From DATDPY01 sp964395765 (lineage in GTDB: Bacteria > Bacteroidota > Bacteroidia > Cytophagales > Cyclobacteriaceae): DNA of 13,782 nucleotides. The position numbers were made by a program, and so were the translations under genes. Below are positions 1-8,700 of this stretch, piece after piece (the first letter of the stretch is position 1; every line of letters begins with the position of its first letter). Under the pieces are notes generated by a model. The model was not told the DNA's origin and did not search any database. It saw only the letters and a list, made by a program, of their open reading frames with translations. Where the stretch lies: positions 1-13,782 of the forward strand of contig CAYNCU010000115.1 of assembly GCA_964395765.1 (NCBI GenBank), given 5' to 3'.

Positions 1-729
1 GTAGCTACCGCTGATTTTAATTTCAGCCTCAACCAGGCAAATGCATTTCAGATAAAAGTTCCTTACCAATGGGTAGGAGGAAATGGACTTACGTCCACAC
101 AAGGCATCGGCGATTTATCGCTCAGTTATACACGCACTGTTATCAATTCGGATAAGTATGATGTGAATGCGACGGTCGGGGCTAAAATTGCCACCAATAA
201 TTCAAATTTGAAGCTTGATGGTCATCCTTTACCCATGTACTATCAGACCAGTCTCGGAACCTATGACCTTGTGGCGGGATTCTCCTTCCTGAGCCGTGGT
301 TGGCTGCTGGCTACCGGAATTCAACATCCTTTCAATCGAAATGGTAATGAATTTCTCTGGGGAGCCTGGGCCAGTACCGCCGATTCTGCAGAGGTAAGAA
401 ATTATCCTCCGGCACACGGATTAAAAAGAGGTACGGATGTTATGATGCGAGTCGAAAAGGATTTCCGGTTTTCCAGGATTAACCTGAGTCTCGGATTATT
501 ACCGATTTTCAGGATCAACAAAGATGAGATTATTAAGAATGGTGAAACTGTAAAGCTCGACGGATCCACCGGTCTTGCCTTGACCGGGCTGGTTACGATC
601 GCGTATAGCTTTAATGTCCGGTCGGGGATCAAATTGCTTTACGGTAAAAAAATCACTAACAGAAAAATGGAACCTGACGGCTTAACCCGTCCGAATGTCA
701 CCACGATCAGCTATTATTATCGCTTCTGA
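1..729 (+). CDS. Outer-membrane beta-barrel protein, 3' part (5' end outside window)
   Basis: The frame is open from base 1 to the TGA at 727-729, giving 242 residues, so the start codon lies upstream. A GTG at 163 is in frame but is only an internal Val codon, because clear barrel-like sequence precedes it. The protein is a run of alternating polar/hydrophobic strands separated by turns (for example QGIGDLSLSYTRT near residues 40-51, and later LVAGFSF, INLSLGLLPIF and GLVTIAYSF). It ends in YYYRF, the aromatic-Phe C-terminus recognised by the outer-membrane barrel assembly machinery. The GIGDLSLSYT strand recalls transporter-like barrels of the 'phenol MetA degradation' Pfam type, but that family assignment is from memory and tentative. 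No substrate can be read from the sequence. The stop is two bases before the TPR-CHAT start, which implies co-transcription. I am confident in an envelope barrel and not in its specific role. Confidence 0.7.
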   Translation, partial: VATADFNFSLNQANAFQIKVPYQWVGGNGLTSTQGIGDLSLSYTRTVINSDKYDVNATVGAKIATNNSNLKLDGHPLPMYYQTSLGTYDLVAGFSFLSRGWLLATGIQHPFNRNGNEFLWGAWASTADSAEVRNYPPAHGLKRGTDVMMRVEKDFRFSRINLSLGLLPIFRINKDEIIKNGETVKLDGSTGLALTGLVTIAYSFNVRSGIKLLYGKKITNRKMEPDGLTRPNVTTISYYYRF

Positions 730-731
730 AT

Positions 732-3428
732 ATGAATAAAAATTCATCGCTATTACTGGTACTATTCGTGTTTATTACCGCTAAAGTACAATGCCAGGAC
801 TTACTTCATGAAGTGGATTCTCTCATAATGGATTCAAAATACAACCAGGTTGTCGATTTGGTAAATCATTCGCTGCCCGATGCAGGTAGCCCTGGAATAA
901 AAATTGTTCTTCAAAATAAAAAAGCCGAATCCTTGATCAGCCTTGGTAATTATGACAGAGCCGATACCTTGCTGAATGAAATTTCAGACAATATCAGAGC
1001 CGAAAATTTGCCGGGGTATTACAGGGCACTGACGGAGACCAATAAAGGTTTCCTTGACCTGAACAAAGGAAGGAACGACCTGGCTGAAACCAAACTTCAG
1101 TCCGCGATCCGGGAAATGGAAAGTGATAGTACCCTAAACAGTCTTGAAGGTGCCAGAACGATCGATATTCTGGGCCTTGTATATCTGAATACAGGAAAAT
1201 ACAACCAGTCAAAAGAACAAATTCAGCGGGCCCTTGATATCCGTCGGGAACATAAAGGGGTAAACAAGGAATTGATTGCCGCTTCTTACAACGATCTTGG
1301 ACTAGTTTTTTCGCAGATTGATAAGGAGAAAGCGATCCAATATTATACTTCGGCATTGAATATTTACCGGGAATTGCACGGCGAATCTCATCCTAAGATC
1401 GCCATTGCTAAAACCAATCTTGCCATCATTTACAGGGAATCCGGTAAATACAACGAAGCGCTCAATAATTTTCAATCCGCTCTTACCATTTGGGAAACCG
1501 TTTACCATGGTCCACATGCGAACAAGGCTTTTATCATGCAAAACACCGGGCAGACTTATGCGAAAATGGGCGCCTATAATATTGCCCTGGATAATTTCAA
1601 TCAATCGCTATCGATGTACAGAAATGTGTACGGAAATAAACATCCCGAAATCGCCACGGTGCTGAATGCGATGGGTAATATTAAAATTTCACAAGGATTG
1701 TATAAGGAAGCCTTAAACTTATATCAGGAGGCCCTGATTTCCAATGTCGGGAATTTTAATAACAAAGATATCAGGGTAAACCCCGAAGCCAGTAATTACT
1801 TTAACGGTAATGTTTTATTGTATTCCTTGTTATTTAAGGCGGAAGCCCTGGAATCTGAATATTACGGGAAAACGCTTAAGCTATCCAACCTTAACCTGGC
1901 CCTTCATACGCTTCTTTTGTGTGATTCACTGATTGACAGGCTTCGTCAAAGGATTGTTAATGAAAATGACAAAATAGCGCTCGGCGTAATTGCAGAGGGT
2001 GTTTATTCTGACGGGGTGAGAATTTCAAATGCTGTTGCTCTAAATGTTCTTAATAAAAAGCATTACCGGGAACTTGCGTTCTTCTTCGCCGAAAAAAGCA
2101 AGAGTGCAGTTTTACAGGAAGCCATTTCAGATACCGATGCCAAGGCCTATGCCGGAATTCCCTCGAAGCTTCTGGAAAAGGAGAAGGAACTAAAGTCAGC
2201 CATTTCCACCGTATCGCAGAAAATAGCTATGATGGCAGGAGAAAAAGAAATGGAGCAACTGCGGCAAAGGTCCTTTGAATTGAACAGGGAATATGAAGCC
2301 TTTGTAACGAACCTGGGTAAAGAATACCCGGAATATTATAATCTTAAGTTCAATACCACGGCGCCATCCGTATCCCAGGTGCAGCAGATTCTTGACCCTG
2401 CTACGGGGGTATTAAGTTATTTTACTGACGACAAGAATAACCGTTTGTACATCTTCTTTATTTGCCATAACCGGTTTCATATTTTCGATAGACCGCTTAC
2501 GGATGAATTTGACCGGATGATCACCGGCCTGAGAAACAGTGTATATTACGAAGAGATCATGTCCGAAATGCTGACCGGAAGCCATCTTTATGAGAAACTG
2601 ATCCCTCCTATTCCATCCGTTATTAAAAATCTGATCATTATCCCGGCCGGACGGCTGGCCATCATTCCTTTCGAGGCCCTTGTTTCGAAAGACGATGATA
2701 GCGGTGATTACAGAAATGCTCCTTTCCTGATAAAGAAATACAGCGTGCGGTATGAATTTTCGGCAGGTCTGTTACTGCAAAAATCAAAAACAAATATAAA
2801 TTCTTCTCCTTCCATATTTCTTTGCGCCCCTGTTACCTTTCCTCCCTCCGATCATTTGATTAACCTTCCTGGAACCATGAGGGAAGTAGATAGTATATCA
2901 GATATCTTCAAGAAAAAAAATCTTACAGCGACCGTTTACACCGGAACCAAGGCCAATGAAACGGAAATTAAATCCGGTGACTTGAAAAAATACAGCATTA
3001 TTCACCTGGCCACCCATGGCTTGGTAAACGAAACCGATCCCCAGCTTTCCTGTGTTTACCTTCAGCCGGATGAACCCAGGGATGACGGAATATTATATGC
3101 CGGAGAAATATATAACCTCCAACTGAATGCAAACCTGGTCACACTTTCTGCTTGTAAAACGGGATTGGGGAAAATCACCAAAGGGGAAGGAGTAATCGGA
3201 TTGTCAAGGGCGCTGATTTATGCAGGGGCAAGAAATATACTGGTTTCTTTCTGGAGTGTCGGTGATGTTTCCACGGCCAGGTTAATGAAAGATTTTTACA
3301 GGAATGAACTGAACGACCCGCAGGCAGGTTTCAGTGAAAATCTTCGCAAGGCTAAACTCGAACTGCTGAAAAGTGAAAAATATTCAGCACCCTATTACTG
3401 GGCCCCTTTTATTCTTATCGGGTATTAA
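732..3428 (+). CDS. Exported TPR-repeat protein with C-terminal CHAT peptidase domain
   Basis: This is an 898-residue protein. Residues 1-22 form a signal peptide (MNKN, a hydrophobic LLLVLFVFITA core, then VQCQ), so the mature protein should be periplasmic or surface-exposed. Residues about 140-337 are TPRs with the 42-residue spacing of kinesin-light-chain repeats, with recurring patterns such as YNEALNNFQSALTIWE and GNKHPEIATVLNAMGN. Residues about 478-536 are charged and helical, probably coiled coil. Residues about 560-898 are a CHAT domain, a caspase-fold cysteine peptidase family. The His of the ATHG motif is H762 and the Cys of LSACKTG is C808, followed by GEGVIGLSRALIYAGARN and SFWSVGD, so the catalytic dyad appears intact. 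By family logic the TPRs bind a partner and the CHAT domain cleaves a target; the target is unknown. The gene begins two bases after the barrel gene stops, with no evident Shine-Dalgarno. TPR-CHAT proteins are known in type III-E CRISPR systems, but no CRISPR component is visible here and the signal peptide argues against that role. Confidence 0.9.
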   Translation: MNKNSSLLLVLFVFITAKVQCQDLLHEVDSLIMDSKYNQVVDLVNHSLPDAGSPGIKIVLQNKKAESLISLGNYDRADTLLNEISDNIRAENLPGYYRALTETNKGFLDLNKGRNDLAETKLQSAIREMESDSTLNSLEGARTIDILGLVYLNTGKYNQSKEQIQRALDIRREHKGVNKELIAASYNDLGLVFSQIDKEKAIQYYTSALNIYRELHGESHPKIAIAKTNLAIIYRESGKYNEALNNFQSALTIWETVYHGPHANKAFIMQNTGQTYAKMGAYNIALDNFNQSLSMYRNVYGNKHPEIATVLNAMGNIKISQGLYKEALNLYQEALISNVGNFNNKDIRVNPEASNYFNGNVLLYSLLFKAEALESEYYGKTLKLSNLNLALHTLLLCDSLIDRLRQRIVNENDKIALGVIAEGVYSDGVRISNAVALNVLNKKHYRELAFFFAEKSKSAVLQEAISDTDAKAYAGIPSKLLEKEKELKSAISTVSQKIAMMAGEKEMEQLRQRSFELNREYEAFVTNLGKEYPEYYNLKFNTTAPSVSQVQQILDPATGVLSYFTDDKNNRLYIFFICHNRFHIFDRPLTDEFDRMITGLRNSVYYEEIMSEMLTGSHLYEKLIPPIPSVIKNLIIIPAGRLAIIPFEALVSKDDDSGDYRNAPFLIKKYSVRYEFSAGLLLQKSKTNINSSPSIFLCAPVTFPPSDHLINLPGTMREVDSISDIFKKKNLTATVYTGTKANETEIKSGDLKKYSIIHLATHGLVNETDPQLSCVYLQPDEPRDDGILYAGEIYNLQLNANLVTLSACKTGLGKITKGEGVIGLSRALIYAGARNILVSFWSVGDVSTARLMKDFYRNELNDPQAGFSENLRKAKLELLKSEKYSAPYYWAPFILIGY

Positions 3429-3451
3429 AAATAATTCGTTAACGGTAAAAT

Positions 3452-4177
3452 TTATGAATCTGATTTTTTTGTACCGGGTGGATGGTTTTGTTTTTTATTC
3501 TCCGTCCCCCGGGAAGCAATGACAGTAGAATTAAGGTCTGCTACTTTAGTATCGTTTCCTTTAAAAAGTCCGGGTAAGAGATCAATGGCAATGACCCGAT
3601 AGGCCGGACGGTAAATTGAATCATATACTGCCGAATGGTCGACGGCCGGGTAATGAAGTCGCGCCTGTTGATCGATAAATTCCTGAAGGGAATTATCGGA
3701 CCAGGGTAATTTCCCTTTTTGTGCCATAGTATAGGCAGTTGAAATAGCACAAAAGAAAGCATTACTGTCGGGCGGATAATCCTGTCCTGTTTCCAGAAAG
3801 GCTTTCATGAGGTCCTGTACATTACCCCCATATTCAACGTAGGTTTTGATATGAACCCTGGCGAATCTGCCACAATTTCCCAGGGTATCGGCCAGTGGTT
3901 CCATCGGTCTTTTATCGAGATCTTTTAAATCTTCGTTCATCCATTTCTGAGCTTCTGCGCTATCGGTTAAAGCATGACCGTTTCCCAGGGTGGACTGGTA
4001 GAGAAGTTTATAAAGATCCACTATTTGCAATAATGGATATCTTTTCAGGTGTGCCTGGATGAGATCTTCCCAGCATTGATCATCCTTGCAGGCAATGTTC
4101 CCTTTCTTAGGGCTGCTGCAGGTCGTACTTATTAAAACCAGTGCCAATAAACATATTAAGGCTAAAACATTTTTCAT
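3452..4177 (-). CDS. Exported or lipid-anchored protein of unknown function
   Basis: I place the start at the ATG at 4177, giving 241 residues. From there the protein opens with MKN plus a hydrophobic LALICLLALVLI core ending STTC at residue 20, which looks like a signal peptide with a loose lipobox. An in-frame ATG at 4246 would add 23 residues that push the signal sequence inward, so I consider it less likely. Past the signal there is a CKDDQC cysteine pair (30 and 35). A conserved-looking segment YPLLQIVDLYKLLYQ follows at about 47-61, continuing into LGNGHAL at 64-70, and then LGNCGRFARVH at about 99-109. The tail is basic and low in complexity. I recall this DLYKLxYQ...GxxHA pattern from uncharacterised bacterial proteins but can name no function. 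The gene converges on the TPR-CHAT gene with only 23 bases between stops and is divergent from the DUF819 gene. Confidence 0.75.
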   Translation of the reverse strand: MKNVLALICLLALVLISTTCSSPKKGNIACKDDQCWEDLIQAHLKRYPLLQIVDLYKLLYQSTLGNGHALTDSAEAQKWMNEDLKDLDKRPMEPLADTLGNCGRFARVHIKTYVEYGGNVQDLMKAFLETGQDYPPDSNAFFCAISTAYTMAQKGKLPWSDNSLQEFIDQQARLHYPAVDHSAVYDSIYRPAYRVIAIDLLPGLFKGNDTKVADLNSTVIASRGTENKKQNHPPGTKKSDS

Positions 4178-4251
4178 ATGGTTGTTGTCGAAACCGGATA
4201 CCAAGCCATCCAATATAGGAATAATCTTTTTCACGGCAAAATTCACGAAGT

Positions 4252-4285
4252 CAACTTTACGTAAAATTCTATTAGGTACTCCAAA
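4252..4285 (-). promoter_or_regulatory. Possible promoter of the unknown exported protein gene
   Basis: Read on the minus strand, TTTG at 4285-4282 is followed 22 bases later by TAAAGTTG at 4259-4252, which matches the Bacteroidota -7 consensus TAnnTTTG at all but one defined position. The spacing is slightly longer than the usual 19-21. Transcription would begin near 4246, leaving a leader of about 70 bases before the ATG at 4177, which agrees with the shorter start chosen for that gene. The match is weak and could be chance in AT-rich DNA. Confidence 0.2.
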
Positions 4286-4335
4286 CGCGGTAAAACCTTC
4301 TTTCCGAATGATAATTTTTCAACTAAATGCTTTTT

Positions 4336-4343
4336 TAATTTTG
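4336..4343 (+). promoter_or_regulatory. Candidate -7 box upstream of the DUF819 gene
   Basis: TAATTTTG matches the Bacteroidota -7 consensus TAnnTTTG at every defined position and lies 69 bases before the GTG start at 4413. No convincing TTG -33 element sits 19-21 bases upstream; only TTTTTC runs are present. It lies in the divergent gap (4178-4412), where a plus-strand promoter is expected. Confidence 0.3.
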
Positions 4344-4412
4344 ATTCCCGAAAAAACTTCTGATTTTCAGGGTTAAATTATTTCTAAATATCGACAAGCG
4401 TATACCCTGAAG

Positions 4413-5579
4413 GTGATCATTATTTTAATAATTTATTTTCTTTTTCCCGTCCTGGTTTTATACCTGGCATCCATTTACCCGTGGGTAAAAAAGATCGGCC
4501 CGGTAGTTTTGTGTTATGGCGCAGGCCTGATCCTTGGAAATTCAGGAATCCTGCCGGCTAAAATATATCATTACCAGGAGTGGATCACGAATATTACAAT
4601 TCCTATGGCCATTCCGCTGCTTTTATTTTCCCTGAATATCAGGTCTGTATTTAAAATGGCGGGTAAAACGTTTTTAAGCCTTATCCTTGGTTTGGCATCC
4701 ACGATTATTATGGTACTGACAGGCTATTTTCTGTTGTCGGATAAGATCCCCGAAAGCTGGAAAATGGCCGGCATGTTAACCGGTGTCTATACCGGAGGAA
4801 CTCCCAACCTGGCAGCTATTAAAATCGCCCTCAATGTTAATCCGGATATTTATATTCTTGCTCATTCCTATGATGTGGTTATCGGGGCCATCATGTTGTT
4901 ATTCTTAGTGAGTGTGGCGCAAAGATTTTTTCTTCTGTTCATGAAACCTTTTCAGCCGGACGGAAAGGAATTCAATTCACTCTCGGAAGAATCGTTTACT
5001 ATGGAATTTGAATCCTACAAAGGGATTTTTCATTGGAAATCCTTCAGGAAACTCTTAACCGGCTGTATCCTGTCCCTATCAATCCTCGGGGTATCCTACG
5101 GCTTGGCAGTGCTTTTAACCTCGGTTTTTAAACCTCATAATGCCGAGATTTTTGAAATGACAACGGTAATACTGCTCATAACCACCCTGGGAATTGCGGC
5201 TTCTTTATTTACATGGATCAACAGGATTGAGAAATCCTTTCAGGCAGGGATGTACTTTATACTTGTGTTCTGCGTGGTGGTGGCATCCATGGCCGATATC
5301 CGGAGTTTTAGTTTTGAATCCTGGCCGATTCTTGTTTACATAATCATTGCCGTTCCGGGATCCTTTCTCCTTCATTCACTTTTATCCAGGATCTTTAACA
5401 TTGATGTAGATAATTTTCTGATTGTTTCCACTTCCCTGAGCATGTCGCCGCCTTTTGTGCCTGTGGTGGCCGGTGCTCTAAAAAACAAGGACATTATAAT
5501 CCCCGGCCTGGTGGTCGGGATCATCGGTTATGCCATCGGTAACTACCTCGGCATTTTAGTGGCCTTTATATTAAAGTAA
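4413..5579 (+). CDS. DUF819 family multi-pass membrane protein
   Basis: This is a 388-residue, strongly hydrophobic protein with about ten predicted membrane helices. The motif TGGTPNLAAIKIAL (starting at residue 127) is the signature I associate with the DUF819 (YjcL-like) family. The C-terminal stretch from about 345 to 380 (PVVAGALKNKDIIIPG, then GIIGYAIGNYLG) fits the second inverted half of a transporter-like fold. A more polar loop lies at about residues 175-205. The start is a GTG at 4413: an in-frame TAA at 4374-4376 limits any upstream extension, no ATG lies between, and the first helix begins immediately. GAAGG directly abuts the GTG and is too close to be a normal ribosome site. 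The family is inner-membrane and probably transports a solute or ion, but no substrate is established to my knowledge. It stands alone, divergent from the gene at 3452-4177 and separated by 137 bases from the first DUF2723 gene. Confidence 0.85.
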   Translation: MIIILIIYFLFPVLVLYLASIYPWVKKIGPVVLCYGAGLILGNSGILPAKIYHYQEWITNITIPMAIPLLLFSLNIRSVFKMAGKTFLSLILGLASTIIMVLTGYFLLSDKIPESWKMAGMLTGVYTGGTPNLAAIKIALNVNPDIYILAHSYDVVIGAIMLLFLVSVAQRFFLLFMKPFQPDGKEFNSLSEESFTMEFESYKGIFHWKSFRKLLTGCILSLSILGVSYGLAVLLTSVFKPHNAEIFEMTTVILLITTLGIAASLFTWINRIEKSFQAGMYFILVFCVVVASMADIRSFSFESWPILVYIIIAVPGSFLLHSLLSRIFNIDVDNFLIVSTSLSMSPPFVPVVAGALKNKDIIIPGLVVGIIGYAIGNYLGILVAFILK

Positions 5580-5647
5580 AAAAAATATTATCTCCCGGGT
5601 ATATTTCTGATAACCAGGTTAATGAGGCCAAATTTCCGGCTTCGATC

Positions 5648-5695
5648 ATTTAACATTTTTTAACCGGGAAATTCAATTATTTTTCTAACTTTCGG
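5648..5695 (+). promoter_or_regulatory. Upstream element of DUF2723 copy 1: tandem TTTAAC boxes plus TAAnTTTCG
   Basis: ATTTAACATTTTTTAACC at 5648-5665 contains two TTTAAC boxes (5649-5654 and 5659-5664) exactly 10 bp apart, one helical turn. After 21 bases comes TAACTTTCGG at 5686-5695, one mismatch from the -7 consensus TAnnTTTG, 31 bases before the ATG at 5717. The same arrangement recurs in front of the paralogue at 9022 (16 of 18 bases identical in the box segment). That recurrence argues for function, either as a promoter with an unusual upstream element or as an activator site. Confidence 0.55.
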
Positions 5696-5716
5696 TTTTC
5701 AATATTACCCACAACC

Positions 5717-8700
5717 ATGAATCGTTTTGAAAAATCAAATACAATTACCGGATGGGCTGTACTTATTATAGCCGTAACCGTTTATGCGCTGACGATTGAA
5801 CCGACCGCGAGCTTCTGGGATTGCAGCGAATTTATTGCGACTTCCTATAAGCTCGAAGTGCCACATCCTCCCGGTGCGCCATTGTTTCTTTTGTTGGGCC
5901 GGATATTTTCATTTCTGGCCGGAGGGAATGTGCATAAGGTGGCTTACTGGATTAATCATATCAGCATATTGGCCAGTGGCTTTACTATCCTCTTCCTTTT
6001 CTGGACCATTACCCTCTTGTTGAGAAAAATTATCGGGATTAAATCTTCTGCGCTGAATCGACAGCAATCCATGATGATCCTGGCGGCAGGTTTTATCGGA
6101 TCCATGGTCTATACCTTTTCCGATTCTTTCTGGTTTTCCTCAGAAGAAGCGGAAGTATATGCCCTTTCATCGTTTTTCACCGCCTTTGTTTTCTGGGCTA
6201 TTCTGAAATGGGAATTAATTGAGGATGAAGGCAGGGCGAATCGTTGGCTGATCCTGATCTTTTATATGATGGGCCTTTCGATTGGAGTCCACCTGCTCAA
6301 CCTGGTCACAATACCAGCCCTGGGACTTATTTATTATTTCAGAAAATATAAACGTTCGAATAAAGGGATTGTCCTTACCATAATTACAGGGGTTCTTATT
6401 ATATTATTCATTACCGGTTTTATCATTCCGGGTTTACCTTCCCTGGCATGGATTTCCGAAATATTTTTTGTCAACACGATAGGTTTGCCATTTCAATCCG
6501 GTGTCATCCTGTTTGTCCTTTTGTTCTCCGGGGCACTTATTTACGGAATAATTTACACACACAGGAAACGCCTTGCCTTGTTAAATACAATCTTACTAGG
6601 TTTTTCTTTTATCCTCATCGGGTACTCCTCTTATTCTCTGGTGTTAATTCGTTCGAATTATAATCCCCCGATCGACGAGGATAATCCCGACAACCTGGTC
6701 AATTACATTTCCTATTTAAGGCGGGAACAGTACGAATCAACGCCGCTTTTTTACGGGCAATATTTTGACGCCGACGTGGTGGACCAGGAAAAAGGAGCCC
6801 CGATATACATTAAAGGAAAAAATAAATATGAAATTGATGGGTATAAACTAAAGAATGTTTACGACCCGCGAAGGGAAACCGTGATTCCAAGAGCCTGGAG
6901 TTCCCGCGATAATGAACCGCAGGCCTACAGGAATTGGATGGGTCTGGGGGCCAAAGGCGTTCCCGATTTTGCCGATAATATAAAATTCATGTTTACCTAT
7001 CAATTCGGCTACATGTATATGCGTTACCTGTTGTGGAATTTTGCAGGTAAGGAAAGCGATATCCAGGGGGCAGGTTGGCTCAAACCCTGGGAATCCACCA
7101 GGGGTATGCCTGAGCAGCTCAAAAACAACAAAGGGAGGAATAATTACTATATGATTCCTTTTTTACTGGGGATATTGGGACTGCTATATAATTATAAGCG
7201 GGACAAAAAAGTATTTTATGTAATCCTGGTACTGTTTGTTTTTACAGGAATCGCGCTCGCTTTTTATATAAATTCCCCCGCCATGGAACCACGCGAAAGG
7301 GTTTATATTTACGTGGGATCCTTTTATGCTTTTGCCATCTGGGTGGCGGTAGGCGCGATGGCGATGATGGATTTTTTGGGAAAGATTCTGAAGCATCGAT
7401 CCGCCGGCATTGTTGCAGGCCTGGTACTGTGTCTGGCAGCCCCCGCTTTAATGGCCTCGCAGAACTGGGATGACCACGACCGGTCAGACCGGTATTTTTC
7501 AGTTGATTCGGCAAAAAATTTCCTTGCCACATGCGCCCCCAATGCCATTCTCTTTACCGGCGGCGACAATGATACTTTTCCGCTCTGGTATGCGCAGGAA
7601 GTGGAAGGATACCGTACGGATGTAAGAGTAATTGTTGAAACTTACTTTAACACCGACTGGTATATCGAGCAGATGACCCGCAAGGCTTACGAATCGGAAC
7701 CATTACCGATAACGCTTACGCGAGAGCAGTACAGGAACGGCGGACCGGATGACTACCTGCCTTACGTTGAGAATCCTAATCTGAAAAATAAGGCCATTTC
7801 CTTAAAAGGATACTTAGGGCTACTGGAGAAAGATTACCGGGGACTTCAGGTTTCAACAAAATTCGGAAACCTTAATACCCTTCCAACCAAAGCGCTTTTC
7901 CTGGATATTAATAAATCGGAAGTAATGGCCAGGAATCTTATTCCCAAAAATCTTCTGCGGAAAATCGGGCAGGATTCCTTCGGAAAGGGATCCAGGGAAA
8001 AAACAAATCAACCCGGAAATGAAACGAGCGTCGAAATCCCGGACCGGATGGTAATTAATATAAAAAAGGATGGCATTTCTAAAAGCAACCTGATGATCCT
8101 GGATATTATCGCCAACAATGACTGGAAAAGGCCCATATGTTTTACCACTACGGCCTTGATGAACCTGCAGGTCGATCTCAATCCCTATGTGGTGCGGGAA
8201 GGTCTTACCTACCAATTACTTCCTGTACAGAATAAGGATATTCATAATCCAATGGTGGATATTGACGCCATGTACAAAAACGTTATGAATAAATACACAT
8301 TCCGGGAGCTGGATAACCCGGATGTGGATTATAATGAGGATTACAGGGGTTTTGTATATAATCACCGGGATACTTTCAATATACTTACGGCGGCTTTAAT
8401 CCGGGAAGGAAGAGATGAAGAGGCCCGGAAAGTTATTCAGAAAAACCTTCGGGTCATGCCCGATTCCTCGGTTCCCTACGATCTCACAACTGCACAGACA
8501 GTCTCATTGCTGGTCCAGGCAGGGGCAAGGAAGCGGGCAGAAGAAATCGGTAAAATCATGTCCGGCCGCTCAGAAAAATTCCTTTCCTATTTCCTCAATC
8601 ATAAAATAACCGGTGGAAATGATGTAAATATAAACCTATATATTCTGAATGAAATGGTAAGCGTTTTCAGGGATATCGGGGAAAAAGCGTATGCCGCGGA

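Noticed and set aside
163..729. GTG at 163 as the start of the barrel gene
   Set aside because: The frame is open to base 1 and the upstream residues already look like barrel strands, so the gene is cut by the window edge and the GTG is an internal Val codon.
732..3428. TPR-CHAT as part of a CRISPR-guided caspase system
   Set aside because: No repeats, spacers or Cas-like genes are visible and the protein has a signal peptide. The shared feature is only the domain combination.
3429..3451. Terminator between the convergent TPR-CHAT and unknown exported protein genes
   Set aside because: Only the 8-bp palindrome CGTTAACG (3437-3444) is present, with no loop and no useful T tract.
7242..7532. 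Antisense open frames within the DUF2723 genes (also 7853-8215 and 11461-11841)
   Set aside because: They lie opposite strongly conserved protein sequence, show no recognisable domains, and are explained by codon use of the real genes.
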